Assembly (NCBI GenBank): GCA_016219275.1
Contig: JACRBM010000058.1
Location: 62,001 to 126,000, forward strand
Direction of reading: 5' to 3'
Length of the DNA: 64,000 bases
Origin: Chloroflexota bacterium
GTDB taxonomy: Bacteria > Chloroflexota > Anaerolineae > UBA4142
Positions 51,089-59,686 of this stretch are shown in pieces (the stretch's first letter is position 1; each line of letters begins with the position of its first letter). Made by a program: the position numbers and the translations under genes. A model generated the notes under the pieces. The model saw only the letters and a list, made by a program, of their open reading frames with translations, did no database searches and was not told where the DNA came from.

Positions 51089-52078
51089 ATGCAAACATTC
51101 TTACACGGTCGCGATTTGATCGGCGACCTGGATTTCTCGAAAGAAGAAGTCGAAACCGTATTGGAGGTTGCGTTCGATCTGAAACGCAAACGCGCGTTGA
51201 ACGAACCGCATCCGATTTTACGCGACAAGGTACTCGCGATGCTGTTCTTTTTCTCCAGCACGCGCACGCGCGGCTCGTTCGAAGCGGGCATGGCGCAACT
51301 CGGCGGTCACGCCGCGTTCATTGACTCGGAGACGACGCAGATTTCGCACGGCGACACGGCGAAGGAAATCGGCGAAATTTTCGGTCGCTATTTCGACGGC
51401 ATCGCGATTCGCCAATGCGATTGGAAATTCGGCAACCAGTACATCAACGAAGTCGCCAAGTATTCGCGTTCGCCCATTCTCAACATGCAGTGCGACATCT
51501 ATCACCCGTTCCAATGCCTCGCCGACTTGATGACGATCATGGAAAAGAAGGGACGCGATCTGCGGAGAAAACGGATCGTCGTTTCGTGGGCGTATGCCGC
51601 GTCGTACCTCAAACCGATCTCGGTGCCGCAATCGCTGATCCTGCAAATGCCGCGCTTTGGCATGGATGTCACGCTTGCGTATCCGCCGGAATTCAAACTG
51701 ATGCCTGACATCGTTGGGCAGGCGCAAGAGCAAGCGAAAAAATTCGGCACGGCGTTCGACATCGTGGACGACAAGAATGGCATGGAGAAAGCGTTCAAGG
51801 ACGCGGACATTATCTACGCCAAATCCTGGGGTCCCTTGTTGACAACGGACGACAAGACCGAAGGCAAAAAGATGCAGGACTCGTACAAGCACTGGATCAC
51901 CGACGAAGCCAAGATGAAGTTAGCCAAGCCCGACGCGATTTACATGCACCCGCTGCCTGCCGACCGCAACATCGAAGTGACCGATGGCGTGATTGATGGA
52001 CCGAACTCGGTCGTGTACGACGAAGCCGAAAATCGCTTGCACGCGCAAAAAGCGGTAATGGCTCTGACGATGAGTTAG
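51089..52078 (+). CDS. Ornithine-carbamoyltransferase-like enzyme (YgeW-like)
   Basis: The 329-residue protein has the carbamoyl-phosphate loop SSTRTR (56-61), a substrate segment NMQCDIYHPFQCLADLMTI and the end MHPLPADRNIEVTDGVIDGPNSVVYDEAENRLHAQKAVMALTM. This end resembles knotted or YgeW-type carbamoyltransferases rather than classical ArgF, which has HCLP. The likely reaction is carbamoyl transfer to or from an amine in a catabolic route, coupled to carbamate kinase. AAGGAGA lies before the ATG. It sits between repeat arrays and is followed by the carbamate kinase gene. Confidence 0.78.
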   Translation: MQTFLHGRDLIGDLDFSKEEVETVLEVAFDLKRKRALNEPHPILRDKVLAMLFFFSSTRTRGSFEAGMAQLGGHAAFIDSETTQISHGDTAKEIGEIFGRYFDGIAIRQCDWKFGNQYINEVAKYSRSPILNMQCDIYHPFQCLADLMTIMEKKGRDLRRKRIVVSWAYAASYLKPISVPQSLILQMPRFGMDVTLAYPPEFKLMPDIVGQAQEQAKKFGTAFDIVDDKNGMEKAFKDADIIYAKSWGPLLTTDDKTEGKKMQDSYKHWITDEAKMKLAKPDAIYMHPLPADRNIEVTDGVIDGPNSVVYDEAENRLHAQKAVMALTMS

Positions 52079-52144
52079 ATAGTGCAATAGTGCGATAGTT
52101 GAAACTCTGAATTGGCGACTATCGCACTATTGAACTATTGCACT
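52078..52144. repeat. Octanucleotide repeat array 3, inverted pair (ATAGTGCG)
   Basis: Units ATAGTGCA, ATAGTGCG, ATAGTTGA on the left and CTATCGCA, CTATTGAA, CTATTGCA on the right can fold into a hairpin. The array fills the gap between the carbamoyltransferase and carbamate kinase genes. Confidence 0.75.
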
Positions 52145-52158
52145 CGGAAGGAATTCAA

Positions 52159-53166
52159 ATGCCCACAAAAAAGAAAATTACAAAACCCATCGCGAAGAAA
52201 ACCGTCAAGAAGACAAAACGTAAACTGGCGGTCATCGCGATTGGCGGTAACTCGCTGATCAAAGACGCGGCGCATCAATCGGTCGAAGACCAGGAATCGG
52301 CGTTGCGCGAGACCGCGCACCACATCGCCGATATGGTCGAGCAGGGCTGGGACATTGCGATTGGTCACGGCAACGGTCCCCAGGTCGGTTTCATCTTGCG
52401 CCGATCCGAGATCGCGGCGAAGGTCGAAGGGATGCACGAAGTCCCGCTCGACGTGTGCGGCGCAGACTCGCAAGGTGCCATCGGTTACGAATTGCAACAA
52501 GCGTTGCAAAACGAGTTGTACCATCGCGGGATCAAGAAACGCGTCGCGACGATCATCACCCAGGTTTTGGTGAACCAGGAGGATCCCGCGTTCAAGAATC
52601 CATCCAAGCCCATCGGCAGTTTTATGGATCAAGCCGAAGCCATGCGCCGCAAAAACGAAATGGGCTGGAGTGTCGTCGAAGATGCGGGACGCGGTTGGCG
52701 GCGCGTTGTGCCCTCGCCACAGCCAGCAGAAATCGTCGAGCAAACGACCATCGAAGCCGTGCTCAATCAAGGTATCATCGCGATCACGGTCGGCGGCGGC
52801 GGCATCCCGGTGATTGACGTTGGTGACGGCGAATATCGCGGCACCGCAGCGGTGATTGACAAGGATTTCGCATCGAGTTTGCTCGCGCGCGAAATCAAAG
52901 CGGATATGTTCTTGATCGCGACCGCGGTCGAAAAAGTGGCGATCAACTTTGGCAAGCCGAATCAGCAATGGCTCGACAAGCTGACGCTCGCCGAAGCGAA
53001 GCAGTATCTCGCCGACGGCACGCACTTTGCCAAAGGTTCGATGGCGCCCAAGATGCAAGCGATCATTTGGTTCCTCGAAGCCGGCGGCAAGCATGCGATC
53101 ATCACGAATCCGGAAAATATCGGGCGCGCGTTGCGCGGTGAAACGGGAACGCACATAGTGCGATAG
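52159..53166 (+). CDS. arcC: Carbamate kinase
   Basis: The 335-residue enzyme has the amino-acid-kinase fold motifs AVIAIGGNSLI near residue 24, GHGNGPQVG near 65, VGGGGIPVI near 205 and AVIDKDFASSLLA. It makes ATP and carbamate from ADP and carbamoyl phosphate, and so completes the path from the transferases. An extra Lys-rich N-terminus of about 20 residues (KKKITKPIAKKTVKKTKRK) is not usual for the family. ATG 52159 follows GGAAGG; the earlier in-frame start would be inside the repeat. The last codons (THIVR) and the stop come from the octamer repeat that follows. Confidence 0.9.
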   Translation: MPTKKKITKPIAKKTVKKTKRKLAVIAIGGNSLIKDAAHQSVEDQESALRETAHHIADMVEQGWDIAIGHGNGPQVGFILRRSEIAAKVEGMHEVPLDVCGADSQGAIGYELQQALQNELYHRGIKKRVATIITQVLVNQEDPAFKNPSKPIGSFMDQAEAMRRKNEMGWSVVEDAGRGWRRVVPSPQPAEIVEQTTIEAVLNQGIIAITVGGGGIPVIDVGDGEYRGTAAVIDKDFASSLLAREIKADMFLIATAVEKVAINFGKPNQQWLDKLTLAEAKQYLADGTHFAKGSMAPKMQAIIWFLEAGGKHAIITNPENIGRALRGETGTHIVR

Positions 53167-53235
53167 TGCGATGGTTCGATAGTGCGATAGTTGATGCGCG
53201 AACATTCAACTATCGCACTAACACACTATTGCACG
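53153..53235. repeat. Octanucleotide repeat array 4, inverted pair
   Basis: Five units of ATAGTGCG type on the left, and CTATCGCA, CTAACACA, CTATTGCA on the right. It supplies the stop codon of carbamate kinase. Confidence 0.75.
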
Positions 53236-53253
53236 ATCGGACTGGGAGGTGAC

Positions 53254-53907
53254 ATGCCCCAATACCAGGTCTTTCTCGAAACTTCTGCCGAAGCGATTGA
53301 AGAGGGTGGCTATCTCGCGCATGTTCCCGCGTTGATTGGTTGTGTGGCGCGCGGCAAGACGAAGGACGAAGCGATGGCGAATGTGCGCGAAGCCATCGCG
53401 GCGTACCTCGCGTGGTTGCGTCAACATCATCTCGACGCGCCGGATGCGAATGAAGCAATCGAGCTCGACGTGACCGAAACGGAGAGCACGATCTTGCCGC
53501 CGGATTACGCGGCGATGAATTATGACGAACTCGAAGACTTGTGGCATCGCGCCGCGCTCTCGCGTCAAGAGTTGCTCCGCGTTCTTGCCGCGATGCCGGC
53601 GGACGCGCTCACTCGCAAATCGGGTGAAAATGATTGGGCAATCCGCAACATCCTCGCGCATCTCGCGCAAGCGGATCTGTGGTACGCGTCGCGGCTGGAC
53701 GAAGGCGGCTTGCCGGAATTGTTGTGGCGCATCGCGGCGACGCGCGCGCTCGTGTTGCAACGTCTCCAGAATTTACCCGCCGACGAACGCGCGCGCGTGA
53801 CCAATCACGGCGGCGAAGAATGGACGCCGCGCAAGGTCGCGCGACGAATGCTCGAACACGAGCGCGAGCATCTGGAACAGATCCGGGAAATTCTGAAAGC
53901 GCAATAG
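53254..53907 (+). CDS. HicB-like domain fused to DinB-like domain
   Basis: The 217-residue protein begins with a HicB-like antitoxin fold (YQVFLETSAEAIEEGGYLAHVPALIGCVARGKTKDEAMANVREAIAAYLAWL, residues about 3-57). From about 85 it continues as a DinB-like four-helix domain (DLWHRAALSRQELLRVLAAM, NDWAIRNILAHLAQADLWY, MLEHEREHLEQI), with His residues placed as in metal-binding DinB proteins. HicB normally pairs with a HicA toxin; no HicA is present. The fusion may place a metal-dependent thiol or transferase activity under a sensory domain. ATG 53254 follows GGAGGTG; the open frame upstream is repeat sequence. Confidence 0.7.
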   Translation: MPQYQVFLETSAEAIEEGGYLAHVPALIGCVARGKTKDEAMANVREAIAAYLAWLRQHHLDAPDANEAIELDVTETESTILPPDYAAMNYDELEDLWHRAALSRQELLRVLAAMPADALTRKSGENDWAIRNILAHLAQADLWYASRLDEGGLPELLWRIAATRALVLQRLQNLPADERARVTNHGGEEWTPRKVARRMLEHEREHLEQIREILKAQ

Positions 53908-53977
53908 TTCGATAGTGGAATAGTGCGATAGTTACGTGACTGCGTTTTCAACTATCGCATTATCGCATTATCGCATG
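53902..53977. repeat. Octanucleotide repeat array 5, inverted pair
   Basis: Units ATAGTTCG, ATAGTGGA, ATAGTGCG, ATAGTTAC and the opposing CTATCGC, ATTATCGC, ATTATCGC flank about 20 bp between two genes. Confidence 0.75.
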
Positions 53978-53985
53978 AGCAAACT

Positions 53986-55107
53986 ATGGGACTATTTGAC
54001 CTGCTCTCGATTTTCTACGCGGTGCTTGGCGTGCGCGCGTTGTGGACACTCAAGCAGAATTGGCGCGCGTTCACCGACGACGAGTTGTCCCCGTTCGACC
54101 GGCGACTCGCGAGCGAACTCGCGTTCTTCGTGCTCGTGCCAATCGGTGTGTTTCTGCACGAACTCGGTCACGCCGCGGCGACGTACCAAATGGGCGGAAC
54201 GATTGATTGGTTCGGTGGCGGATTTCACTACGCGCTGTTTTTCGGATACGTGATTCCGCGCGGGCGATTCACAGACTTGCAAGATTGGTGGATTTCGCTC
54301 GCGGGCAATCTTGTGTCGGTGATTTTCGGATTTGCCCTCTTGCTTCTGACGCGCGTTTCCAACCGAGCATGGTTCAAGTACACGATGCTCGCGTCCGCGC
54401 GGATTCAACTGGGTTGGGCGCTCGTCGGTTATCCGCTGATCACGTTCGCCGGTTTTGAAGGCGATTGGCAAACGATCTATTTTGCGCTTCCGAACCTGGG
54501 TGTAGCTGTTTTTATCGCGCAAGCAATCCTGGTGATTGGATTGTTTTTGCTCGACCGCAGCGCCTGGGTCAAACGTTGGGAAGTGAGTCTGGACACACAC
54601 GCGCGCGATGAATTACGCAAACTGGACAACGCGATTGCCGCGCGTCCTGGCACACCCGATCCGATCATCGAGCGCGGCAATTTTTTCGCGGCGTATGGGC
54701 ACGCCGAATCGGCGATTGCCGAGTATCGCGCCGCGGCGAAACTCGATCCTGGGAATCCGCGTGCGCTCTACAACATCGGGCAGATGCGGCAGATGCAAAA
54801 GCGCTACACCGACGCCGAGAAATATTTTCGCGAAGCGTTGCCGCGCGCGGGGAACAACGCGGCAGGCGTTCACCACAGTTTGGCGCTCGCGCTGTTCCAT
54901 CGCGGGAAAATCGCGGATGCCATGCGCGAATTCGATGCCGCCATCGCGCAGAATCCCAATGTCGCCGAGTTTTTCTTTTGGCGCGGGAATGCGCGGCGCG
55001 CACATCGCGACGATACCGGGGCGCGTTCCGATTTCGCTCACGTGCTCGAACTCGCAGTGGATAATCCGGAATTGGTGGCGCGCGCAAAGGAACTACTGAA
55101 TTCGTGA
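53986..55107 (+). CDS. Membrane M50-like metallopeptidase with C-terminal TPR repeats
   Basis: The 373-residue protein has several membrane segments in residues 1-190. The second bears HELGH (FLHELGHAAATYQMG near residue 58), a zinc-binding motif as in site-2 proteases, followed by a membrane segment with SLAGNLVSVIFG, which may supply the third ligand. The C-terminal part (about 215-370) has tetratricopeptide repeats (NPRALYNIGQMRQMQKRYTDAEKYFREAL). The site-2-protease-like part could cut within membranes, with TPRs recruiting the substrate. It is also possible that it is a non-peptidase relative. ATG 53986 lies after octamer array 5. Confidence 0.72.
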   Translation: MGLFDLLSIFYAVLGVRALWTLKQNWRAFTDDELSPFDRRLASELAFFVLVPIGVFLHELGHAAATYQMGGTIDWFGGGFHYALFFGYVIPRGRFTDLQDWWISLAGNLVSVIFGFALLLLTRVSNRAWFKYTMLASARIQLGWALVGYPLITFAGFEGDWQTIYFALPNLGVAVFIAQAILVIGLFLLDRSAWVKRWEVSLDTHARDELRKLDNAIAARPGTPDPIIERGNFFAAYGHAESAIAEYRAAAKLDPGNPRALYNIGQMRQMQKRYTDAEKYFREALPRAGNNAAGVHHSLALALFHRGKIADAMREFDAAIAQNPNVAEFFFWRGNARRAHRDDTGARSDFAHVLELAVDNPELVARAKELLNS

Positions 55108-55142
55108 CGCGTGATGTGTGATCGCGCACGATGGGAGACACA

Positions 55143-56408
55143 ATGACTTTTCATTTCAAATGTACGCTGTGCGGCGCTGAGTACGAATCGAACGCGGTGC
55201 GCTATGTTTGCCCCAAGCACGGCGATGATGGCATCCTCGACACGATCCTCGACTACAAGGCGATTGCCGCGACGACATCGCCGCGCCAAATTTCCGAGTC
55301 GCGCGATTTTTCGATTTGGCGATACGCGCCGCTGTTACCGATTGACGACGCGCACGCTTCGCGATTCGCGCCGCCGCTTCACGTTGGTTGGACGCCGCTC
55401 TATCGCGCGACGAAAGCGGGCGCGCAACTCGGTTTGAGCAATCTATATTTGAAGGACGATGGACGCAATCCGACCGCGTCGTTCAAGGATCGTGCGAGCG
55501 CGTTCGTCGTCGCCAAGGCGCGCGAACTCGGCGTCGAGATCATCACAACGGCGAGCACGGGGAACGCGGGCGCGGCGCTCGCGGGTCTCGCCGCCGCCGC
55601 GCAAATGCCGACTGTGATCTTCGTACCGCAAACCGCGCCGCAAGCCAAGATCGCGCAACTGTTGATTTTCGGTTCGCGTGTGATGCTCGTCAAAGGTAAC
55701 TACGACCAGGCATTCGATTTGTGTCTCGCCGCGTCGAAAGAATTTGGTTGGTACTGTCGCAACACCGCGTACAATCCGTTCACAGTCGAGGGCAAGAAAA
55801 CGGCGTCGTTTGAAATTTGCGAACAGTTGATGCAAATTACCAATTACCAATTACCAATTGCCAAATGGACTGCGCCTGATTCGATCTTTGTATCTGTAGG
55901 CGATGGCAACATCATCAGCGGTTTGTGGAAAGGGCTTGGAGATTTGTTGAACCTGGGTTGGATCAACCAGATGCCGAAATTGATGGGCATTCAAGCCGAA
56001 GGTTCGGCGGCGTGTTACAACGCGTGGAAAGCTGGGACGGAAAAGATTACACCGGTCAACGCGACAACCATCGCGGATTCGATCAGCGCAGACATTCCGC
56101 GCGATGGGGTGCGCGCGGTGCGCGCGGTGCGCGAGACCGGCGGCGCGTACCTCACCGTGAGCGACGACGAAATTCTCGCCGCGATTCGCGATCTCGCGCG
56201 CACCGAAGCCGTGTTTGCGGAACCAGCGGCGTCCACCGCGTATGCGGGATTGCAGAAAGCGGTCAAGCAAGGTCTTGTGAAATCGGACGAGACGATTGTG
56301 TGTCTCATCACCGGCAGCGGTCTCAAAGACATCAAGAGCGCGATGCAAGTTGCGGGTGAAGGCACGCTCATCGAGCCGTCGCTCGACGCGGTTAAACGGA
56401 TTTTGTAG
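55143..56408 (+). CDS. thrC: Threonine synthase (or close fold-II PLP lyase)
   Basis: The 421-residue protein starts with a zinc-ribbon-like CTLCG and VCPKHG, typical of threonine synthases of this type, then has WTPLYRA, the PLP lysine in NPTASFKDRAS, TASTGNAGAALAG and a GDGNIISG phosphate loop. The reaction is O-phosphohomoserine to threonine. Because the neighbours are carbamoyl-catabolism genes, a related ammonia-lyase role is possible but less likely. ATG 55143 is preceded by GGGAG. A run of CAATTAC heptamers is in the coding region at 55838-55862, encoding ITNYQLPIAK, in a loop. Confidence 0.83.
   Translation: MTFHFKCTLCGAEYESNAVRYVCPKHGDDGILDTILDYKAIAATTSPRQISESRDFSIWRYAPLLPIDDAHASRFAPPLHVGWTPLYRATKAGAQLGLSNLYLKDDGRNPTASFKDRASAFVVAKARELGVEIITTASTGNAGAALAGLAAAAQMPTVIFVPQTAPQAKIAQLLIFGSRVMLVKGNYDQAFDLCLAASKEFGWYCRNTAYNPFTVEGKKTASFEICEQLMQITNYQLPIAKWTAPDSIFVSVGDGNIISGLWKGLGDLLNLGWINQMPKLMGIQAEGSAACYNAWKAGTEKITPVNATTIADSISADIPRDGVRAVRAVRETGGAYLTVSDDEILAAIRDLARTEAVFAEPAASTAYAGLQKAVKQGLVKSDETIVCLITGSGLKDIKSAMQVAGEGTLIEPSLDAVKRIL
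55838..55862. repeat. In-frame heptanucleotide repeat (CAATTAC)
   Basis: Three to four units of CAATTAC/CAATTGC inside the threonine synthase gene, read as ITNYQLPIA. Not a normal part of the family. Confidence 0.65.
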
Positions 56409-56519
56409 GGGCGAGGTATTCGCGCAATCGTGTTTCTCGACAAGGTGATTTGCGAATGCCAAACCATTTCCGCAAGAAATCGAATTCGGCGAATGCCTCG
56501 CCCTTACGCGGAGGATCTC

Positions 56520-57278
56520 GTGTCTGTTCACATCGGCAAAGACGGCAAGCGAATGATCCTCATTCCCGCCGGGTTTTTTCTGATGGGGACGAGTGATGCT
56601 GATCTGGTCGAGATGGAGGCGCAATACGGTTGGAAGCGCGAGTGGTTTGCGGATGAGATGCCGCAACGCCGCGTGTACCTCGACGCGTATTACATTGACG
56701 AAATGCCGGTGACGAATGCCGATTACAAAAAGTTTCTCGATGCTGGCGCACTGCGACCAGTGCCGGAAAACTGGGATAAGCGTTATCGTTCGTACATGAT
56801 CGGCGCAAGCGATCACCCGGTTACCTGCGTGTCCTGGGATGATGCGAACGCGTACGCGGTGTGGGCGGGCAAGCGCCTGCCGACCGAAGCGGAGTGGGAA
56901 AAAGCCGCGCGTGGTACGGACGGTCGTTGGTTTCCCTGGGGTAATCGGCTCGATGTAACACGGTTCAACTCGCGCGAATCAAATGTGCACGGCACGACGC
57001 CGGTGAATCAGTTCTCGCCGCGCGGTGATAGTCCGTTCGGCGTGATGGATGTGGTCGGCAATGTATCCGAGTGGTGCGCGGACTGGTACGCGGAGGATTA
57101 TTTCAAGTTGTCGCCCGACCGAAATCCACGCGGTCCCGCATCCGGCGATTGGCGTGTGCTACGCGGCGGCGCGTGGGATGCCGCATCCGATCTCGCGCGC
57201 TGCGCCAGCCGCGATTACATTTCACCGGAAAGTGGATACGCAACGGTAGGGTTTCGCTGTGCAGGGTCAGTTCGATAG
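56520..57278 (+). CDS. SUMF1/FGE-sulfatase-type domain protein
   Basis: The 252-residue protein consists of one formylglycine-generating-enzyme-like (FGE/SUMF1) domain: RMILIPAGFFLMGTSD at the start, PVTNADYKKFLDAG, HPVTCVSWDDANAYAVWAGKRLPTEAEWEKAARG, and at the end GNVSEWCADWY and VLRGGAWD. True FGEs oxidise a Cys in sulfatases; many family members lack the Cys pair and only bind or act elsewhere. No sulfatase is nearby. GTG 56520 is chosen as CGGAGGA is 6 bp upstream. A second copy is in the following gene. Confidence 0.85.
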   Translation: MSVHIGKDGKRMILIPAGFFLMGTSDADLVEMEAQYGWKREWFADEMPQRRVYLDAYYIDEMPVTNADYKKFLDAGALRPVPENWDKRYRSYMIGASDHPVTCVSWDDANAYAVWAGKRLPTEAEWEKAARGTDGRWFPWGNRLDVTRFNSRESNVHGTTPVNQFSPRGDSPFGVMDVVGNVSEWCADWYAEDYFKLSPDRNPRGPASGDWRVLRGGAWDAASDLARCASRDYISPESGYATVGFRCAGSVR

Positions 57279-57330
57279 TTCGATGGTTGATGGGTTGGCA
57301 AACGGTTTTGCTCTTTAACGGAGAAAAACG

Positions 57331-58890
57331 ATGTTTGGATTTCAACCGCAAGATTTGCTGATTATTCTGATCGTTGCGCTCGTTCTATTTGGTCCAAGCC
57401 AATTGCCAAAGTTGGCGCGGATGGTGGGCGAATCGTTGCGTGAGTTTCGCAAGGCGACGGATGAAGTACAAAAGCCAGTGGAGGATGCGGCGAAGACCGT
57501 GCGCGAGTCGTTGAGCGAACGACCGTTGCTTGTGTTCGTCAGTTCGCTGATGAACCCCAAGTGCGACGATTTGATTGCCGAGCGCGCCGCCGCGAAAAAA
57601 GCGATTGAAGCGTTGCCCGTCTCGCGTTCGTGGCGATTTGAGGATAGCCCGGCGTCGCCGGAAGCCGCGCCGCGTGTGTACTTGCGCAAGGTCAAAGAGT
57701 GCGATATTTTCGTTTTGGTGCTGGGCAAAGAAATCACGTATCCGGTTTTGCGCGAGTACGCCACCGCGCGTAAACACAAACGACCACGCTTGGCTTTTCT
57801 GAAAAAATGCGAACGCACACCGGCAACGCAACAATTTGTTCGTCATATTGGCGGCGAGGTCAAGTGGAAGGATTTTGGCGCGGCGCTGGATTTGGAAAAG
57901 CAAATCCAAATTGCGATTGTGGATTTGCTTCTGCTCAAATTTCGCGACAAATTTACCGCGAATCAAATCATCGCGTTGACCGGTTTCCTTTCACAATTGA
58001 ATAAACCGATTGAAATGCCTGTGCCGCTACCCGCCGAACCCGAATCACCCGCGCCGCGCATTGAGGTGCTTGAACCTGAACCACCGCCCATTGAGAAACC
58101 GGATTCGCTGTTCACGCCGACCTACAAGTACGGTAAAGATGGCAAACGAATGATCCTGATTCCCGCCGGCGAATTTTTGCGCGGCACGAGCGATGCCGAT
58201 ATTCTAGAAATGAATCTGCGCTTTGGCTGGGACGCAAAATCGTTTGAAAACGAAAAACCGCAGCGCAAAATTTATCTCGACGCGTACTACATTGGCGAAA
58301 CGCCGGTGACGAACGAGGAGTACAAAAAATTCGCGGATGCGACTGGGCGCGATGTTCCGTACGATTGGGACAAGAACTGGCGCAGGTTTCCCACTGGTAA
58401 GGACAAGCATCCGGTTGCGAATGCGACCTGGGATGACGCGAACGCGTACGCGCATTGGGCGGGCGGACGCTTGCCCACCGAAGCGGAATGGGAAAAAGCC
58501 GCGCGCGGGACAGATGGACGATGTTATCCATGGGGCAACGAGTAACCCGATGCAACTCGTTGCAACTTTAACGACAACGAGAAAGGCACAACGCCAGTTG
58601 GAAAGTACGGCTCGCGCGGTGATAGCCCATACCATGTAAAAGAAATGGCAGGCAATGTGTGGGAGTGGTGCGCGGATTGGTATGACGCGGAGTACTATAA
58701 AAATTCACCGGCACAAAATCCGCGGGGTCCTGATTCTGGGAATTCTCGCGTTCTTCGTGGCGGGTCTTGGGGCAGCTATCGAGATTTCGCGCGTTGTGCG
58801 TACCGCGGCCGCAGCAATCCTCATATCCGTTACTACGATATCGGGTTTCGCGTTGCCGAGTCTTTCCCTGGGTTTGGTTCTGTTTCCTGA
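57331..58890 (+). pseudogene. TatA-DUF4062-SUMF1 fusion broken by in-frame TAA
   Basis: The frame starts with a TatA-like membrane helix and amphipathic segment (FQPQDLLIILIVALVLFGP, then LPKLARMVGESLREFRKATDE, residues 1-45). A DUF4062-like region follows (LVFVSSLMNPKCDDLIAERAAAKKAIE, CDIFVLVLGKEITYP, about 67-220), and then a SUMF1 domain from about 268. TAA at 58543-58545 interrupts the SUMF1 domain, which continues in the same frame to 58890 with GNVWEWCADWY and RVLRGGSWGS. The shortened protein of 404 residues would lack the end of the domain. The three-part fusion is unusual. A point mutation or sequencing error could explain the stop. Confidence 0.72.
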
Positions 58891-58982
58891 ATTCTGGATT
58901 TCTGATTTCTGGGGGGAGTCCAGAGGGTGGCGCAGTTTGCCCCCCTCTGGTCGCCGGAAAAATTGCGAGTGGTAAATGAATG

Positions 58983-59051
58983 AGACCTGTCAGGTCTTCA
59001 AGACCTGACAGGTCTGGGGAGAGCGACGCGGATGAAAGACCTGTCAGGTCT
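58983..59051. repeat. REP-like palindromes AGACCTGTCAGGTCT upstream of RAYT
   Basis: Three 15-bp near-palindromes lie at 58983-58997, 59001-59015 and 59037-59051. The first two are reverse complements of each other separated by 3 bp and fold into one long hairpin. They are identical to copies inside and after the transposase gene. Confidence 0.85.
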
Positions 59052-59068
59052 GCCAAGCGGAGGTGACG

Positions 59069-59680
59069 TTGGAAAAAGAAATTCCACTCGTTCACGGCGG
59101 TTATTATCACATTTACAATCGCGGGAACGCGGGCGAAAATATTTTTCGCGAGCAACGCAACTATCCCTACTTTTTAACGCTGTATGCCAAGTACATCGAG
59201 CCGGTGGCAGAAACATTTGCCTATTGCCTGCTGCGAAACCATTTCCATTTATTGGTGAGGATTCGCGAACGCGAGACCTGTCAGGTCTCTAAAGACCTGA
59301 CAGGTCTATCAAAGGTCTTGAATCCATCGCAACAGTTTTCCAATCTGTTCAATAGTTACACCAAATCCATCAACATAGCGTGCGGACGAACCGGCAATCT
59401 TTTTCAGCGACCATTCGGCAGAATTCGTGTGACCAATCACGAATACTTTGCCAACCTGGTTCACTACATTCACGTGAATCCACAAAAGCACGGTTTTATT
59501 GACGACTTTCGCGAATATCCGTACTCGTCGTATCAGACTTTCCGTTCTGCCAAGCCGACGCGCCTCAATCGCGATGTTGTGTTGGAATGGTTCGGTGGCG
59601 GCGACAATTTCAAAATGATACATGATCTTCCGCTCGATACTCAAGCCATTGTCGAGTTGATTGGTAACGATGGCGACTGA
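59069..59680 (+). CDS. REP-associated tyrosine transposase (RAYT, Y1 family)
   Basis: The 203-residue protein has the Y1 transposase signatures: YYHIYNRGNAGENIFRE at the start, the HUH motif in RNHFHLLVRI, a RTGNLFQRPFGRI strand, and YIHVNPQKHGFIDDF, with YPYSSY holding a candidate catalytic Tyr. RAYTs make single-strand cuts and are thought to spread REP palindromes. Here the palindromes are on both sides, and one pair (59274-59307) is inserted within the gene, in frame, giving RETCQVSKDLTGLSK. It replaces or extends a loop between HUH and the Tyr region. TTG 59069 follows GGAGG; GTG 59063 is the other choice. Confidence 0.88.
   Translation: MEKEIPLVHGGYYHIYNRGNAGENIFREQRNYPYFLTLYAKYIEPVAETFAYCLLRNHFHLLVRIRERETCQVSKDLTGLSKVLNPSQQFSNLFNSYTKSINIACGRTGNLFQRPFGRIRVTNHEYFANLVHYIHVNPQKHGFIDDFREYPYSSYQTFRSAKPTRLNRDVVLEWFGGGDNFKMIHDLPLDTQAIVELIGNDGD
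59274..59307. repeat. REP pair inside the RAYT coding sequence
   Basis: AGACCTGTCAGGTCT (59274-59288) and AGACCTGACAGGTCT (59293-59307) are separated by 4 bp. The insertion keeps the reading frame. Confidence 0.9.
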
Positions 59681-59686
59681 TAATCG

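Noticed and set aside
52135-53205. A 356-codon open frame on the minus strand
   Set aside because: It lies opposite carbamate kinase, begins and ends in repeats, and has no recognisable domain.
50601-53977. Repeat arrays as a possible CRISPR
   Set aside because: Units are 8 bp, contiguous and imperfect, without spacers or cas genes.
53936-54253. A 105-codon plus-strand frame overlapping the M50-TPR gene
   Set aside because: It begins in repeat array 5 and is an out-of-frame shadow of the membrane-protein gene.
55143-56408. Assignment as YgeX-type diaminopropionate ammonia-lyase
   Set aside because: The zinc-ribbon N-terminus and ASFKDR lysine motif fit threonine synthase better.
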